This document shows positions 45,491 to 51,842 of a DNA stretch of 52,292 nucleotides, piece by piece. The position numbers and the translations under genes are program-made. Every line of letters begins with the position of its first letter. Positions within the stretch are counted from its first letter, which is position 1. Origin of the DNA: a virus; the IMG/VR virus record IMGVR_UViG_3300047361_000395, positions 1 through 52,292 of that record. One strand, written 5' to 3'. The notes beneath the pieces were generated by a model. It was given only the letters and a program-made list of their open reading frames with translations, made no database searches and was not told where the DNA came from.

Positions 45491-45903
45491 TATTTGTGGT
45501 TTTTATTACCCATTACCTTCTCATAAGACCGCCCGCCAAAATATCCTGCAAAAACAACAAAAAGAAGCTCTTTCACAACTGATAAACCTTCTATCTGCAT
45601 ATACCATCCAACAACAAAAGAAACTGTAAGAAATATTAATGTTAACGGCCTTACATTAGAAGGAAGCCAACCGCTTCTAGCGTCTGCCACCCACCTTCGT
45701 GTTATGCCATCCATTTCAGCTCTTTCTAGCTCTAGTTTTTTTAAAGCAACCTGCTTGTCTTGTTCAGACATGTCGGAGCCTCCTATAATAGCTTGAATAA
45801 CACTTCCAACAGGAGTATCCTCGGCAATAGCGCCAACGACTGAAGGAATTTTTTGAAGTAAAAATTTTCCCACGGCAGTTTCTTTAAATGCTTTTTTTGC
45901 CAT
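45490..45903 (-). CDS. Holin of three-TM type (GTA-holin-like)
   Basis: This 137-residue protein has RRWVADARSGWLPSNVRPLTLIFLTVSF (residues ~64-92), the signature of the GTA_holin_3TM family. The first ~60 residues are soluble and helical with a weakly hydrophobic segment; then come TM segments at about 83-103 and 108-125 and a basic tail (GNKNHK). It lies next to the endolysin gene (1-nt gap), so it probably opens the inner membrane for lysis. Start at ATG 45903. Confidence 0.75.
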   Translation of the reverse strand: MAKKAFKETAVGKFLLQKIPSVVGAIAEDTPVGSVIQAIIGGSDMSEQDKQVALKKLELERAEMDGITRRWVADARSGWLPSNVRPLTLIFLTVSFVVGWYMQIEGLSVVKELLFVVFAGYFGGRSYEKVMGNKNHK

Positions 45904-45904
45904 A

Positions 45905-46249
45905 TTAATATGTCCAAATTGTTTTTTCAGGCGCTCCTGGATATCCTATTCCCAAATGCATAAACCCTTTTTTTCTACTTATACCTATTCTAGTAAATCC
46001 AACCTGAATAGCGGCTTTTACAAGCCTAAATGTTTTTCCGCCACCAATACTTTCAATGTCAACAGCCGCTCCATAAGAATGTTCTCCAGGAGAATCTTTA
46101 GCTGCTTCAATGGGATGACTAGGGCTCCTATAGCTCGAAGTAATTTTTATCGGGCTACCATAGGCCTCTCTTAACTGATCTAACATAGTTAAGAGTTTTT
46201 CATCCATCATTTCATAGTCACTAAATTCTGATTCAGAAAAATATTTCAT
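45905..46249 (-). CDS. Endolysin, M15 peptidase (D-Ala-D-Ala carboxypeptidase-like)
   Basis: This 114-residue protein contains SSYRSP (38-43), HSYGAAVD (57-64, metal ligands H57 and D64) and the third ligand H98 in FMHLG: the zinc site of M15-family peptidases. Its length is that of a bare catalytic domain. It cuts peptidoglycan cross-links for release from the host. It is between the 25-residue ORF (ATGA overlap) and the holin, a typical lysis pair. No signal peptide, so it depends on the holin. Confidence 0.85.
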   Translation of the reverse strand: MKYFSESEFSDYEMMDEKLLTMLDQLREAYGSPIKITSSYRSPSHPIEAAKDSPGEHSYGAAVDIESIGGGKTFRLVKAAIQVGFTRIGISRKKGFMHLGIGYPGAPEKTIWTY

Positions 46250-46323
46250 TTGTACTTTTTAAACATCAACTTATACAAAAGACTATTCCAGGCTTGTTGT
46301 AATTTATCTATAAATTTTTTCAT
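46246..46323 (-). CDS. Tiny basic peptide before the endolysin
   Basis: This is a 25-residue ORF (MKKFIDKLQQAWNSLLYK...KKYK), amphipathic and basic, overlapping the endolysin start (ATGA) and the 49-residue ORF upstream (ATGA). Two exact overlaps suggest it is translated. It is membrane-active in character, so a lysis aid is conceivable. Confidence 0.35.
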   Translation of the reverse strand: MKKFIDKLQQAWNSLLYKLMFKKYK

Positions 46324-46469
46324 TTCTTCTTTGCTTTCTCTATAATTTGTATCACAGTGTAAACCAGCGTTGCTGTTAAAACTAAAGTTGATAACGCAGG
46401 ATTTATGTCACTTATCCCAACCCCTGTAATTGCAGAGATATTTATTCCATATACTCTCAAATCTTCCAT
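46320..46469 (-). CDS. Small single-span membrane protein (possible holin partner)
   Basis: This is a 49-residue ORF (MEDLRVYGINISAITG...IIEKAKKK) with one hydrophobic segment at about residues 25-42 and a basic end. It stands upstream of the lysis genes and is coupled to the next ORF by ATGA. The phrase YGINISA is one I recall at the start of small phage membrane proteins in flavobacterial phages. It may be a holin or antiholin accessory. Confidence 0.5.
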   Translation of the reverse strand: MEDLRVYGINISAITGVGISDINPALSTLVLTATLVYTVIQIIEKAKKK

Positions 46470-46474
46470 TTTTT

Positions 46475-46714
46475 TTAAGGCTTTCTGCCCCGGTTTTTAC
46501 TTCTATGCTCTTTAATCAATGTGCCATCCTTTTGATGAGAGCAATCCATTTTATCTCCATTACCATACGTTCCGTTATTTCTATTAAACCTATTACATTC
46601 AACTCTTTTTTTTATAGCACTTTTCTTTTTTTGATACTTTTTATCATACTCAGATTTAACACGCCTTGCTTTTGCGCTATTTTTATAATAAAGAGCTGTT
46701 TTGCTTAGGCCCAT
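46475..46714 (-). CDS. Small Lys-rich protein of the basic cassette
   Basis: This 79-residue, very basic protein starts MGLSKTALYYKNSAKARRVKSEYDKKYQKK and contains NRNNGTYGNGDKMDCSH near the end. It is a recurrent small family of large DNA phages and marine viruses (recall). It has no membrane segment. Highly basic character suggests DNA or RNA binding, for instance in packaged DNA. It is coupled to the upstream gene through TAATG. Confidence 0.6.
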   Translation of the reverse strand: MGLSKTALYYKNSAKARRVKSEYDKKYQKKKSAIKKRVECNRFNRNNGTYGNGDKMDCSHQKDGTLIKEHRSKNRGRKP

Positions 46715-46830
46715 TATCCTCTTTTTTTTCTTTTCTTAAGAACATCAAAATCCGCTTTTGTTATTTTGTTCCTAGGCGGAGCAACAGATGCTATTTTTTT
46801 TTGTTTCTTCGAGTATTTACTTGTAGGCAT
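46714..46830 (-). CDS. 38-residue Lys-rich protein
   Basis: This ORF reads MPTSKYSKKQKKIASVAPPR...DVLKKRKKRG. The text KYSKKQKKIA-AVAPPR-KIT-ADF is one I recall in small proteins of many marine phages, so it is likely a genuine gene despite its size. Its stop overlaps the next start by one base (TAATG). Confidence 0.55.
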   Translation of the reverse strand: MPTSKYSKKQKKIASVAPPRNKITKADFDVLKKRKKRG

Positions 46831-46832
46831 GA

Positions 46833-46982
46833 TTATGTGTGTTTTTTTTGAATTTTAAATTCCGCATACAAAGAAGCTCCTTTGTGCTTTACAAACTTAC
46901 CGCTATGTTTCATTAACTTAACATCTTTTCCTGATTTCATCCAATGATATCCTGAAGGTGCTTTTATTTTTTTTGAATTCAT
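46833..46982 (-). CDS. 49-residue Lys-rich protein
   Basis: This ORF reads MNSKKIKAPSGYHWMKSGKD...FKIQKKHT and matches a small basic family (GYHWMKxG, KHKGAS, F-IQK-H) found near similar small genes in large phages. It is coupled to the DUF5872-like gene by ATGA overlap. No function is known. Confidence 0.55.
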   Translation of the reverse strand: MNSKKIKAPSGYHWMKSGKDVKLMKHSGKFVKHKGASLYAEFKIQKKHT

Positions 46983-47221
46983 CCTGTTTTTACTTTAGCT
47001 TGCTTTGTGTTGGAAACAAATTGTTTTCCAGATCTTCCTTCTTTTTTTTTCTTTTTAGCTGTTGCCGCCCTTTCTGCTTTAGAAAGACTTTTTGCTTTAT
47101 TCAAAGGTAAGCATCTATCTGGATTTTTTTTATTTTTACTTGTTCCACATGGTCCTAAAATAGATCCATCAGTTCCTATTCTAACCCATTTTTGATCTCG
47201 CCATTTTTTTAACTCACCCAT
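46979..47221 (-). CDS. DUF5872-like small protein
   Basis: This 80-residue basic protein has WVRIGTDGSILGPCGTSK, NPDRCLPLNKAKSLSKAERAATAKKKK and GKQFVSN, matching the DUF5872 type of family shared by giant eukaryotic viruses and marine phages. Such proteins are of unknown role; Lys richness suggests binding nucleic acid. It begins 6 nt after the 149-residue membrane protein. Confidence 0.65.
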   Translation of the reverse strand: MGELKKWRDQKWVRIGTDGSILGPCGTSKNKKNPDRCLPLNKAKSLSKAERAATAKKKKKEGRSGKQFVSNTKQAKVKTG

Positions 47222-47226
47222 AAACT

Positions 47227-47676
47227 TTATTCTTCACACTCACAATCTTCTTTCTCACAAGAAGCCTTTTCCATCATACATAAAGCTTTACTCCTATCGT
47301 CATAATCAAGGGCTGCTTTTAATATAATTTTATCCATAACATCATCTTGATTATCAAGCATTTGTTTTTGTAAATTTATAACCATTCTTTCTAAGTCGTC
47401 TTTCCCTTTAGTAAGCAAATCTATTTTAAGTTGTTTCTTCTCTATATCTGACTTTAAGGAATTTACGTCATCAGGTTTCGCTCCAGTTATGGTTGATATA
47501 ACAATACCTATAGATGCACTTATAGTGCCAATAAGCATCATAACCACTTCTTTATTTGTGTCTAATACAGGAAACTGTATAAGAACAACAATTATTCCTA
47601 TAACAAACAGGAATATAAACAACGATCCGATATAGTGACGAATTTCTCTCGCCACTCCATTTTTTGGAAGATTCAT
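47227..47676 (-). CDS. Two-TM coiled-coil membrane protein with Cys-rich end
   Basis: This 149-residue protein has two transmembrane helices (about residues 16-38 and 45-67), a long coiled coil (SLKSDIEKKQLKIDLLTKGKDDLERM) and an acidic C-terminus with four Cys in the last 17 residues. It is set amid the basic small genes and coupled to the previous one by ATGA. It could be a membrane anchor, holin-like or immunity protein; nothing specific is recognised. Confidence 0.6.
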   Translation of the reverse strand: MNLPKNGVAREIRHYIGSLFIFLFVIGIIVVLIQFPVLDTNKEVVMMLIGTISASIGIVISTITGAKPDDVNSLKSDIEKKQLKIDLLTKGKDDLERMVINLQKQMLDNQDDVMDKIILKAALDYDDRSKALCMMEKASCEKEDCECEE

Positions 47677-47822
47677 TTCTTTTTTGTTTTTTTAGCGTAA
47701 TTAGGATCTTTACAATATTTTGATGCAGCCATACTTGCATAAGCAGAAGGCCACTTATCAAACGTTCTCTTTGCCCAGGCTACGCCTGATGGGCATATCT
47801 TATTTCTTTTCTCTTTTGCCAT
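47673..47822 (-). CDS. 49-residue basic protein (WPSAYAS family)
   Basis: This ORF reads MAKEKRNKICPSGVAWAKRTFDKWPSAYASM...KKTKKK. The FDKWPSAYASMAASKYC phrase is typical of a tiny family I recall in phages and giant viruses. ATGA overlap couples it to the next gene. Two Cys suggest a small metal or disulfide site. Confidence 0.6.
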   Translation of the reverse strand: MAKEKRNKICPSGVAWAKRTFDKWPSAYASMAASKYCKDPNYAKKTKKK

Positions 47823-47982
47823 AAGGGAATAAATCATTTAATGTTTTTCTTCTTCCTTCACATCCACACGGTTTGTTAAAAGCTTTTGATCCCGCATCAA
47901 CAATAGCCCTTATTCCTGTAGCTTGAGTTACAGCAGCAACGGTATCTCCAAAACCAGCGTGATTTTTAAAAGGTCCTTTCAT
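47800..47982 (-). CDS. 60-residue small protein with CGC motif
   Basis: This protein has GIRAIVDAGSKAFNKPCGCEGRRKTLNDLFPYGKREKK, recalling small phage proteins with a CGC..R...N..FPY end. It overlaps the 49-residue gene by 23 nt and the next upstream gene by 4 nt. It has no membrane segment. Function unknown. Confidence 0.55.
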   Translation of the reverse strand: MKGPFKNHAGFGDTVAAVTQATGIRAIVDAGSKAFNKPCGCEGRRKTLNDLFPYGKREKK

Positions 47983-48161
47983 CCTCTTTTTTTTGGTTTT
48001 ACAACCTCAGTGTCATTAACAACTGGTTTTTTAGTGACGAACATTGTCCCAAAGGGCCCTTGCTTCTTTGATACAACTCTTTTCTTTTTTTCCTTATCAA
48101 AAGGTCCCATCTTACCGTAATTTGTACTTCCTACTATGGGATAATAACCATTGTGTTTCAT
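47979..48161 (-). CDS. 60-residue Lys-rich protein
   Basis: This basic protein starts MKHNGYYPIVGSTNYGKMGPFDKEKKKRV and ends VVKPKKRG. It overlaps the next gene by ATGA. Lys/Pro-rich and likely disordered. It belongs to the same coupled cassette; no family recognised. Confidence 0.5.
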   Translation of the reverse strand: MKHNGYYPIVGSTNYGKMGPFDKEKKKRVVSKKQGPFGTMFVTKKPVVNDTEVVKPKKRG

Positions 48162-48164
48162 ATC

Positions 48165-48464
48165 TTAATATTTTCCTTGTTTTGATTTAGGAGATGATTT
48201 AGTAGACCCTCCTTTTCCGGCCCATAAGTCTTTACAAGCCCAATATCTTGCAGTCAGTTTGTTTTTTGCCTGGTCACACTTATGTCTTGCTTTAAAAGAT
48301 TTTCTGGCGGCAGCTGAGTAATTGTGCCCATAACCAGATGCCCCATAATGAATAATCTTTTCCTGTCCTCCAGAACAAGCCTTAACGACCTTTTTCTTTT
48401 TAGGATTTGGACTCTTACGGGGACTGTTACAAGTCATCTTACTTTTATCAACTTTTGTCGCCAT
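48165..48464 (-). CDS. Lys-rich, Cys-containing protein, first gene of the late cassette
   Basis: This 99-residue protein reads KMTCNSPRKSPNPKKKKVVKACSGGQEKIIHYG...AARKSFKARHKCDQAKNKLTARYWACKDLW. This fits the DUF6321-like small family (KSFKARH, K-K-S-A-YWA-K-W) of phages and giant viruses. It is highly basic with four Cys, so it may bind nucleic acid with a metal. It begins at ATG 48464, 23 nt from a TATCTTTG promoter element, and starts the leftward late block. Confidence 0.65.
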   Translation of the reverse strand: MATKVDKSKMTCNSPRKSPNPKKKKVVKACSGGQEKIIHYGASGYGHNYSAAARKSFKARHKCDQAKNKLTARYWACKDLWAGKGGSTKSSPKSKQGKY

Positions 48465-48486
48465 TATGGTATTTTCTTTAATGAGA

Positions 48487-48494
48487 CAAAGATA
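48487..48494 (-). promoter_or_regulatory. -7 element TATCTTTG for the leftward late block
   Basis: The leftward strand has TATCTTTG (TAnnTTTG) in the 74-nt gap between two divergent genes. The expected start of transcription leaves a leader of about 17 nt before ATG 48464. No strong -33 box. This may be the main late promoter of the 48.5-to-27-kb genes. Confidence 0.45.
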
Positions 48495-48510
48495 AGAATT
48501 TTAAATTTTG

Positions 48511-48518
48511 TAGATTTG
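48511..48518 (+). promoter_or_regulatory. -7 element TAGATTTG for the rightward regulator gene
   Basis: TAGATTTG matches TAnnTTTG and ends 20 nt before ATG 48539. The two opposite elements in one short gap form a compact divergent control region. No clear -33 TTG. Confidence 0.4.
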
Positions 48519-48538
48519 ACTACTTATAATGAAATCAT

Positions 48539-49036
48539 ATGTATCACAGGTACTACCTGAACAAAAGACCAAGAAAAACTCCAGTATATAAACCAAGGGA
48601 AAAGGAGTTTAATTTTTTAAAAAACTGGAGAGTTGTTAGATACTATATTCAAAAAAGATATAGTCTTACTTTGTCTGAGCTTGAAATGCTCCTTTTCCTT
48701 TATGATGAAAAACTTTTTGACAAGGCTACTTTTTTTAGTTTTGCAAACTGTATGTCTTGGGATAGAAGCAGGTTTAATGATATGAAAAAAAGAGAATTAA
48801 TATCTCTTTGGAGAGAAGGTAAAATATCAAAACACAGAGAGCTGTATCAACTCAGCCAAAAAGCAAAACTAATATGCTCTCATACATACAAAAAGCTAGT
48901 TGGTCAAGAACTTATTTCAGAAGATCCATACAGAAATAATATAATGAAAGGAAACACATACGCTGATAAGGTTTACAGAAACCTTATTAAAAAAATGAAT
49001 AACAAAACTACAGTTGATTCTCATAACGGTAAATAG
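48539..49036 (+). CDS. Hypothetical protein, possible winged-helix regulator
   Basis: This 165-residue protein is the only rightward gene right of the late block. It is basic, with an early segment YYIQKRYSLTLSELEMLLFLYDE and FSFANCMSWDRSRFNDMKKRELISLWREG. That could be an HTH/winged-helix fold (helix, turn, recognition helix, wing), though no classic motif is certain. It stands opposite the late promoter, so a control role is plausible. Its 3' end overlaps the convergent HTH gene by 29 nt, so both transcripts could form antisense pairs. Confidence 0.55.
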   Translation: MYHRYYLNKRPRKTPVYKPREKEFNFLKNWRVVRYYIQKRYSLTLSELEMLLFLYDEKLFDKATFFSFANCMSWDRSRFNDMKKRELISLWREGKISKHRELYQLSQKAKLICSHTYKKLVGQELISEDPYRNNIMKGNTYADKVYRNLIKKMNNKTTVDSHNGK

Positions 49037-49751
49037 CTTCCTTAAGTATAGAGTAGTCTCTAACTTTAGTTAAATCCTTAAGGTGTCTCATTTTTAAGTT
49101 TTCTCCTTCTGAAGTTAACACATCAATCCACTCTATAACTGAAGATATCTTTTTTTCTCTTTTAATCAAACTATTATTGTTTTTTATGAGATCTTTAATC
49201 TTTGGGGTTACAAGCCTTTGAATTGTTCTTTTACTACACCCTAAATTTTCTGATATAGAATCCTGAGTAGCCACGATTCTTGAACGATACATTGCATCTA
49301 AAGCTAAAAACAAATCTTTTTCAGTATAAAAAACAGACCTTCCAATTATTGTTGCTGTAATACTCATTTTTTCTTCAGCAGAAATAATTACATCTGGATT
49401 AAAAATAACCCGTCTTTTTCTACGACACCAGGGAATTACTTTTTCGTGATAAACAGACTCTATCATTTGAGAGATTCTAGCTTTTCCATAAGTACGAACA
49501 GCTCTTCCACTCTCCCTATTTCCAAGCCAGCAGAATAACCCATCAAAAATTTTTAGATTTATGTCTGGATTTAAGAAAAAGTAAACCTCAGCATAATACT
49601 CTAATTGATCAAAACTAGATATCTTACTATATATATACTGTATATCATAGTGGTTAACAGGAGATGAATACCAAACAAAGTCCATTCCATTAAAGTCATG
49701 ATTAGTGACTAGACTATGCTGATCATCTTCAACATACTCAAATAGTTTCAC
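49008..49751 (-). CDS. Replication/transcription-associated protein with HTH
   Basis: This 247-residue protein has a clear HTH stretch at residues ~162-181, TQDSISENLGCSKRTIQRL, after an N-terminal ~130-residue part with WCRRKRRVIFNPD near 108-120. The HTH resembles those of phage regulators or replication initiators (a sequence-specific DNA-binding step). It is last in the groEL-groES operon (ATGA overlap with groES). It may regulate transcription or start replication near the neighbouring non-coding region; both are inferred. Confidence 0.6.
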   Translation of the reverse strand: MKLFEYVEDDQHSLVTNHDFNGMDFVWYSSPVNHYDIQYIYSKISSFDQLEYYAEVYFFLNPDINLKIFDGLFCWLGNRESGRAVRTYGKARISQMIESVYHEKVIPWCRRKRRVIFNPDVIISAEEKMSITATIIGRSVFYTEKDLFLALDAMYRSRIVATQDSISENLGCSKRTIQRLVTPKIKDLIKNNNSLIKREKKISSVIEWIDVLTSEGENLKMRHLKDLTKVRDYSILKEAIYRYENQL

Positions 49752-50020
49752 AGAATAACTACAATGTTTTTATCGTTTACTACCGTTAGTTTTTCCCCAT
49801 TGATTCGTATATCAGAACTAGCAGCAGAGTCATAAAACACATTATCCCCGCTATTAATATCACTAACACCATCTCCAACTGATTTTACTTTTGCTAATTT
49901 ATATCTTAAATTCATTTCGTTAGCCTCAGTCATAATAAGGCCCATTGAATTTTTAACTTCTTCTTTTTGCTTCTCCAAAACCACAAAAGATCCTATAGCT
50001 TTAAACTTTTCTGAACTCAT
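49748..50020 (-). CDS. groES: Co-chaperonin GroES (Cpn10)
   Basis: This 90-residue protein fits GroES in length and layout: an N-terminal strand (FKAIGSFVVLEKQ), a mobile loop with SMGLIMTEAN where GroES has GGI-V/L-LP, VKSVGDGVSD at the roof, DIRINGEKLTVV and the final NIVVIL strand. It caps the phage GroEL at 50017-51609 to fold polypeptides. It follows groEL by 4-nt overlap, the reverse of the usual groES-groEL order. The mobile-loop hydrophobic triple LIM replaces the common IVL. Confidence 0.85.
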   Translation of the reverse strand: MSSEKFKAIGSFVVLEKQKEEVKNSMGLIMTEANEMNLRYKLAKVKSVGDGVSDINSGDNVFYDSAASSDIRINGEKLTVVNDKNIVVIL

Positions 50021-51609
50021 GCTCTTTTATTTGAAATTACACAGTTAGTTTGTAATATTGTGGTTGCCACAGAAACAGCGTTTCTAAGTGCATTCTTAGT
50101 CACCTTAAGTGGATCTATAATGCCAAAAGAATACATATTACCTACTCTGTCTTTTTTGACATCATAGCCGGTAGTATGCCTTCCTGAGTTAAGAACTATC
50201 TCTGAGTTTTTCTCTGCATTTGCTCCTGCATTTGAAAGAATAGAAATAAAAGGCTCTTCAATGGCCTTATAAAGAACATGATACCCTTGTTTTACTTCAT
50301 TGGTCTTCCCTTTAAGCTGCATAGAAAGTAACTTGTTTGTTGCGTGAAGAAGTGCAGATCCTCCTCCTGGAAGTATTCCCTCTTCAAGAGCTGCCCTAGT
50401 TGCAGACACAGCATCATCAACTCTGTCTTTTTTCTCTTTCATTTCCACCTCACTAAGAGCTCCTACATAAATAGCAGCAATGCCTCCAGACAATCTTGAA
50501 AGGCGATCTTTATAGTGCCAGTGATTATCTTCATCCTCTTTAGATTTCAATATTGATTTTACTCTCTCTACTTGTTTCTTAACAGCGTCAGCTGTTTTTT
50601 CTAAATTTAGAGTTACAATTGTCTCTTTGTTTGTAGACACAGACTTTTTAGCCTGTCCAAGAAACTCAGCTGTTACACCATTCCAATCATTACCTGTATC
50701 ATCAGAAACAACAACAGCTCCTGTCATAACCGCTAAATCCTCTAAAAGCTCAAATCTGTTAAGACCAACTCCCTCAGGAATAAGAACATTAACTTGAAGA
50801 ACTCCCCTGGCTTTATTTACATTAAGAGTATTAACTACAGCCGTTTCAATATCTGAGATTATCAGTAAAGGTCTTTTAGAATTCATAGCCACCTTTAACG
50901 GAATCTCTATGTCTTCAATAGTATTTATTTTCTTATCAGATACAAGAACAAATGGATTATCTAAAATCGCCTGATTCTTCTCTTTGTCTGTTATAAGGTA
51001 TGGAGAGTGAAACCCTCTTTTAATCCTGGTTCCTTCAGCAACATCTACATATGTTTCTTTTGACATAGACTCCTCTATAGTCAACACACCGTCTACCCCA
51101 ACAATATTATATGCATCAGATATTATCTTACCAAGCTCCGAGTCATTGTTTGCAGAAATAGAAGCAACATACTTTAGTGTCTCCTTGTTAACAGGCTTAG
51201 ATTTGCTGTCTAGAAAGTCACAGACGACCTCTGAGGCCTCTTCTATAGATTTCCTTAGTTCTGTTACATTAAGGTTTGGAAAGCTCTCTAAACTCTCGTA
51301 TGCTTGATTTATAATAGCTTGTGCTAATACAATAGAAGTAGTTGTCCCATCTCCTGCCTCGTCAGCAGTCTTAATTGATGCTTGTTTTACTATTTCAGCG
51401 GCAAGATGCTCTACTGGATCTGATAAGTTTACATACCTGGCTACAGTTACCCCATCTTTAGTTACATGAGGTCTCCCTAAATCGTCCTCTAAAACAACAG
51501 TTGTGCCTGCTGCTCCTAGAGTAGATTTAACTGCATTAGCAATCTTGTTTACTCCGGACCTAAGTTTGTCCTTTGCGTCCTCATTGAAGTCAATGTCTTT
51601 CTCAATCAT
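50017..51609 (-). CDS. groEL: Chaperonin GroEL (Cpn60), phage-encoded
   Basis: This 530-residue protein is full length for GroEL apart from the tail. ATPase residues are conserved: D52 in TKDGV, D87 in GDGTTT, the late Asp of RVDDAVSATRAA (near 400), and GGGSAL in EGILPGGG. The apical domain is intact. Two deviations stand out: the nucleotide-loop LGPKGRN is LGAAGTT (31-37), and the protein stops after CVISNKRA, lacking the ~20-residue GGM-rich tail that lines the cavity. Being phage-made, it could serve large virion proteins such as the 1554-, 1842- and 2357-residue products. The upstream promoter is well placed. The gene is followed by groES with 4-nt overlap. Confidence 0.95.
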   Translation of the reverse strand: MIEKDIDFNEDAKDKLRSGVNKIANAVKSTLGAAGTTVVLEDDLGRPHVTKDGVTVARYVNLSDPVEHLAAEIVKQASIKTADEAGDGTTTSIVLAQAIINQAYESLESFPNLNVTELRKSIEEASEVVCDFLDSKSKPVNKETLKYVASISANNDSELGKIISDAYNIVGVDGVLTIEESMSKETYVDVAEGTRIKRGFHSPYLITDKEKNQAILDNPFVLVSDKKINTIEDIEIPLKVAMNSKRPLLIISDIETAVVNTLNVNKARGVLQVNVLIPEGVGLNRFELLEDLAVMTGAVVVSDDTGNDWNGVTAEFLGQAKKSVSTNKETIVTLNLEKTADAVKKQVERVKSILKSKEDEDNHWHYKDRLSRLSGGIAAIYVGALSEVEMKEKKDRVDDAVSATRAALEEGILPGGGSALLHATNKLLSMQLKGKTNEVKQGYHVLYKAIEEPFISILSNAGANAEKNSEIVLNSGRHTTGYDVKKDRVGNMYSFGIIDPLKVTKNALRNAVSVATTILQTNCVISNKRA

Positions 51610-51634
51610 GTTATATTGTATTTAATTTATGCTA

Positions 51635-51665
51635 CAAATATAACAATATTTGACTATACTACCAA
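51635..51665 (-). promoter_or_regulatory. Promoter of the groEL operon
   Basis: The leftward strand has TTGG at 51662-51665, a 19-nt spacer, and TATATTTG at 51635-51642, a complete Bacteroidota-type promoter (-33 TTG, -7 TAnnTTTG, right spacing). It lies 25 nt upstream of ATG 51609 and is the best promoter match in the window. The -33 box is inside the 3' end of the 43-residue ORF's sequence region. Confidence 0.6.
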
Positions 51666-51790
51666 CGAAACTCTACTGTAAAGATTAGAAAATGAAATGC
51701 AACTCCATCAATCTCACGCTCTTTAGTGACATAAGCCTCTGCTCCGATCATTAAGGCATAAGGAACTTGAAATACAAATGTAATATCCAT
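51659..51790 (-). CDS. Small hypothetical protein upstream of groEL
   Basis: This 43-residue ORF (MDITFVFQVPYALMIGAEAYV...FTVEFRW) has a clean start at ATG 51790 and a composition like real proteins here. Small proteins of the type MDxTFVFQVPYAL... recur, as I recall, in flavobacterial phages, which supports it. It is hydrophobic in the first half but too short to be sure of a membrane span. A terminator stands just upstream and the groEL promoter overlaps its 3' end. Confidence 0.5.
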   Translation of the reverse strand: MDITFVFQVPYALMIGAEAYVTKEREIDGVAFHFLIFTVEFRW

Positions 51791-51802
51791 AATATTCTAA
51801 TT

Positions 51803-51842
51803 AAAAAAAGGGACCTTAATCTATAAAAAACCAAGATCCCTT
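51803..51842 (-). terminator. Terminator before the 43-residue ORF
   Basis: Leftward, AAGGGATCTT pairs with AAGGTCCCTT (one mismatch) across a ~15-nt loop and is followed by seven T. It would stop leftward transcription coming from beyond the window's right part and insulate the groEL operon. Confidence 0.65.
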
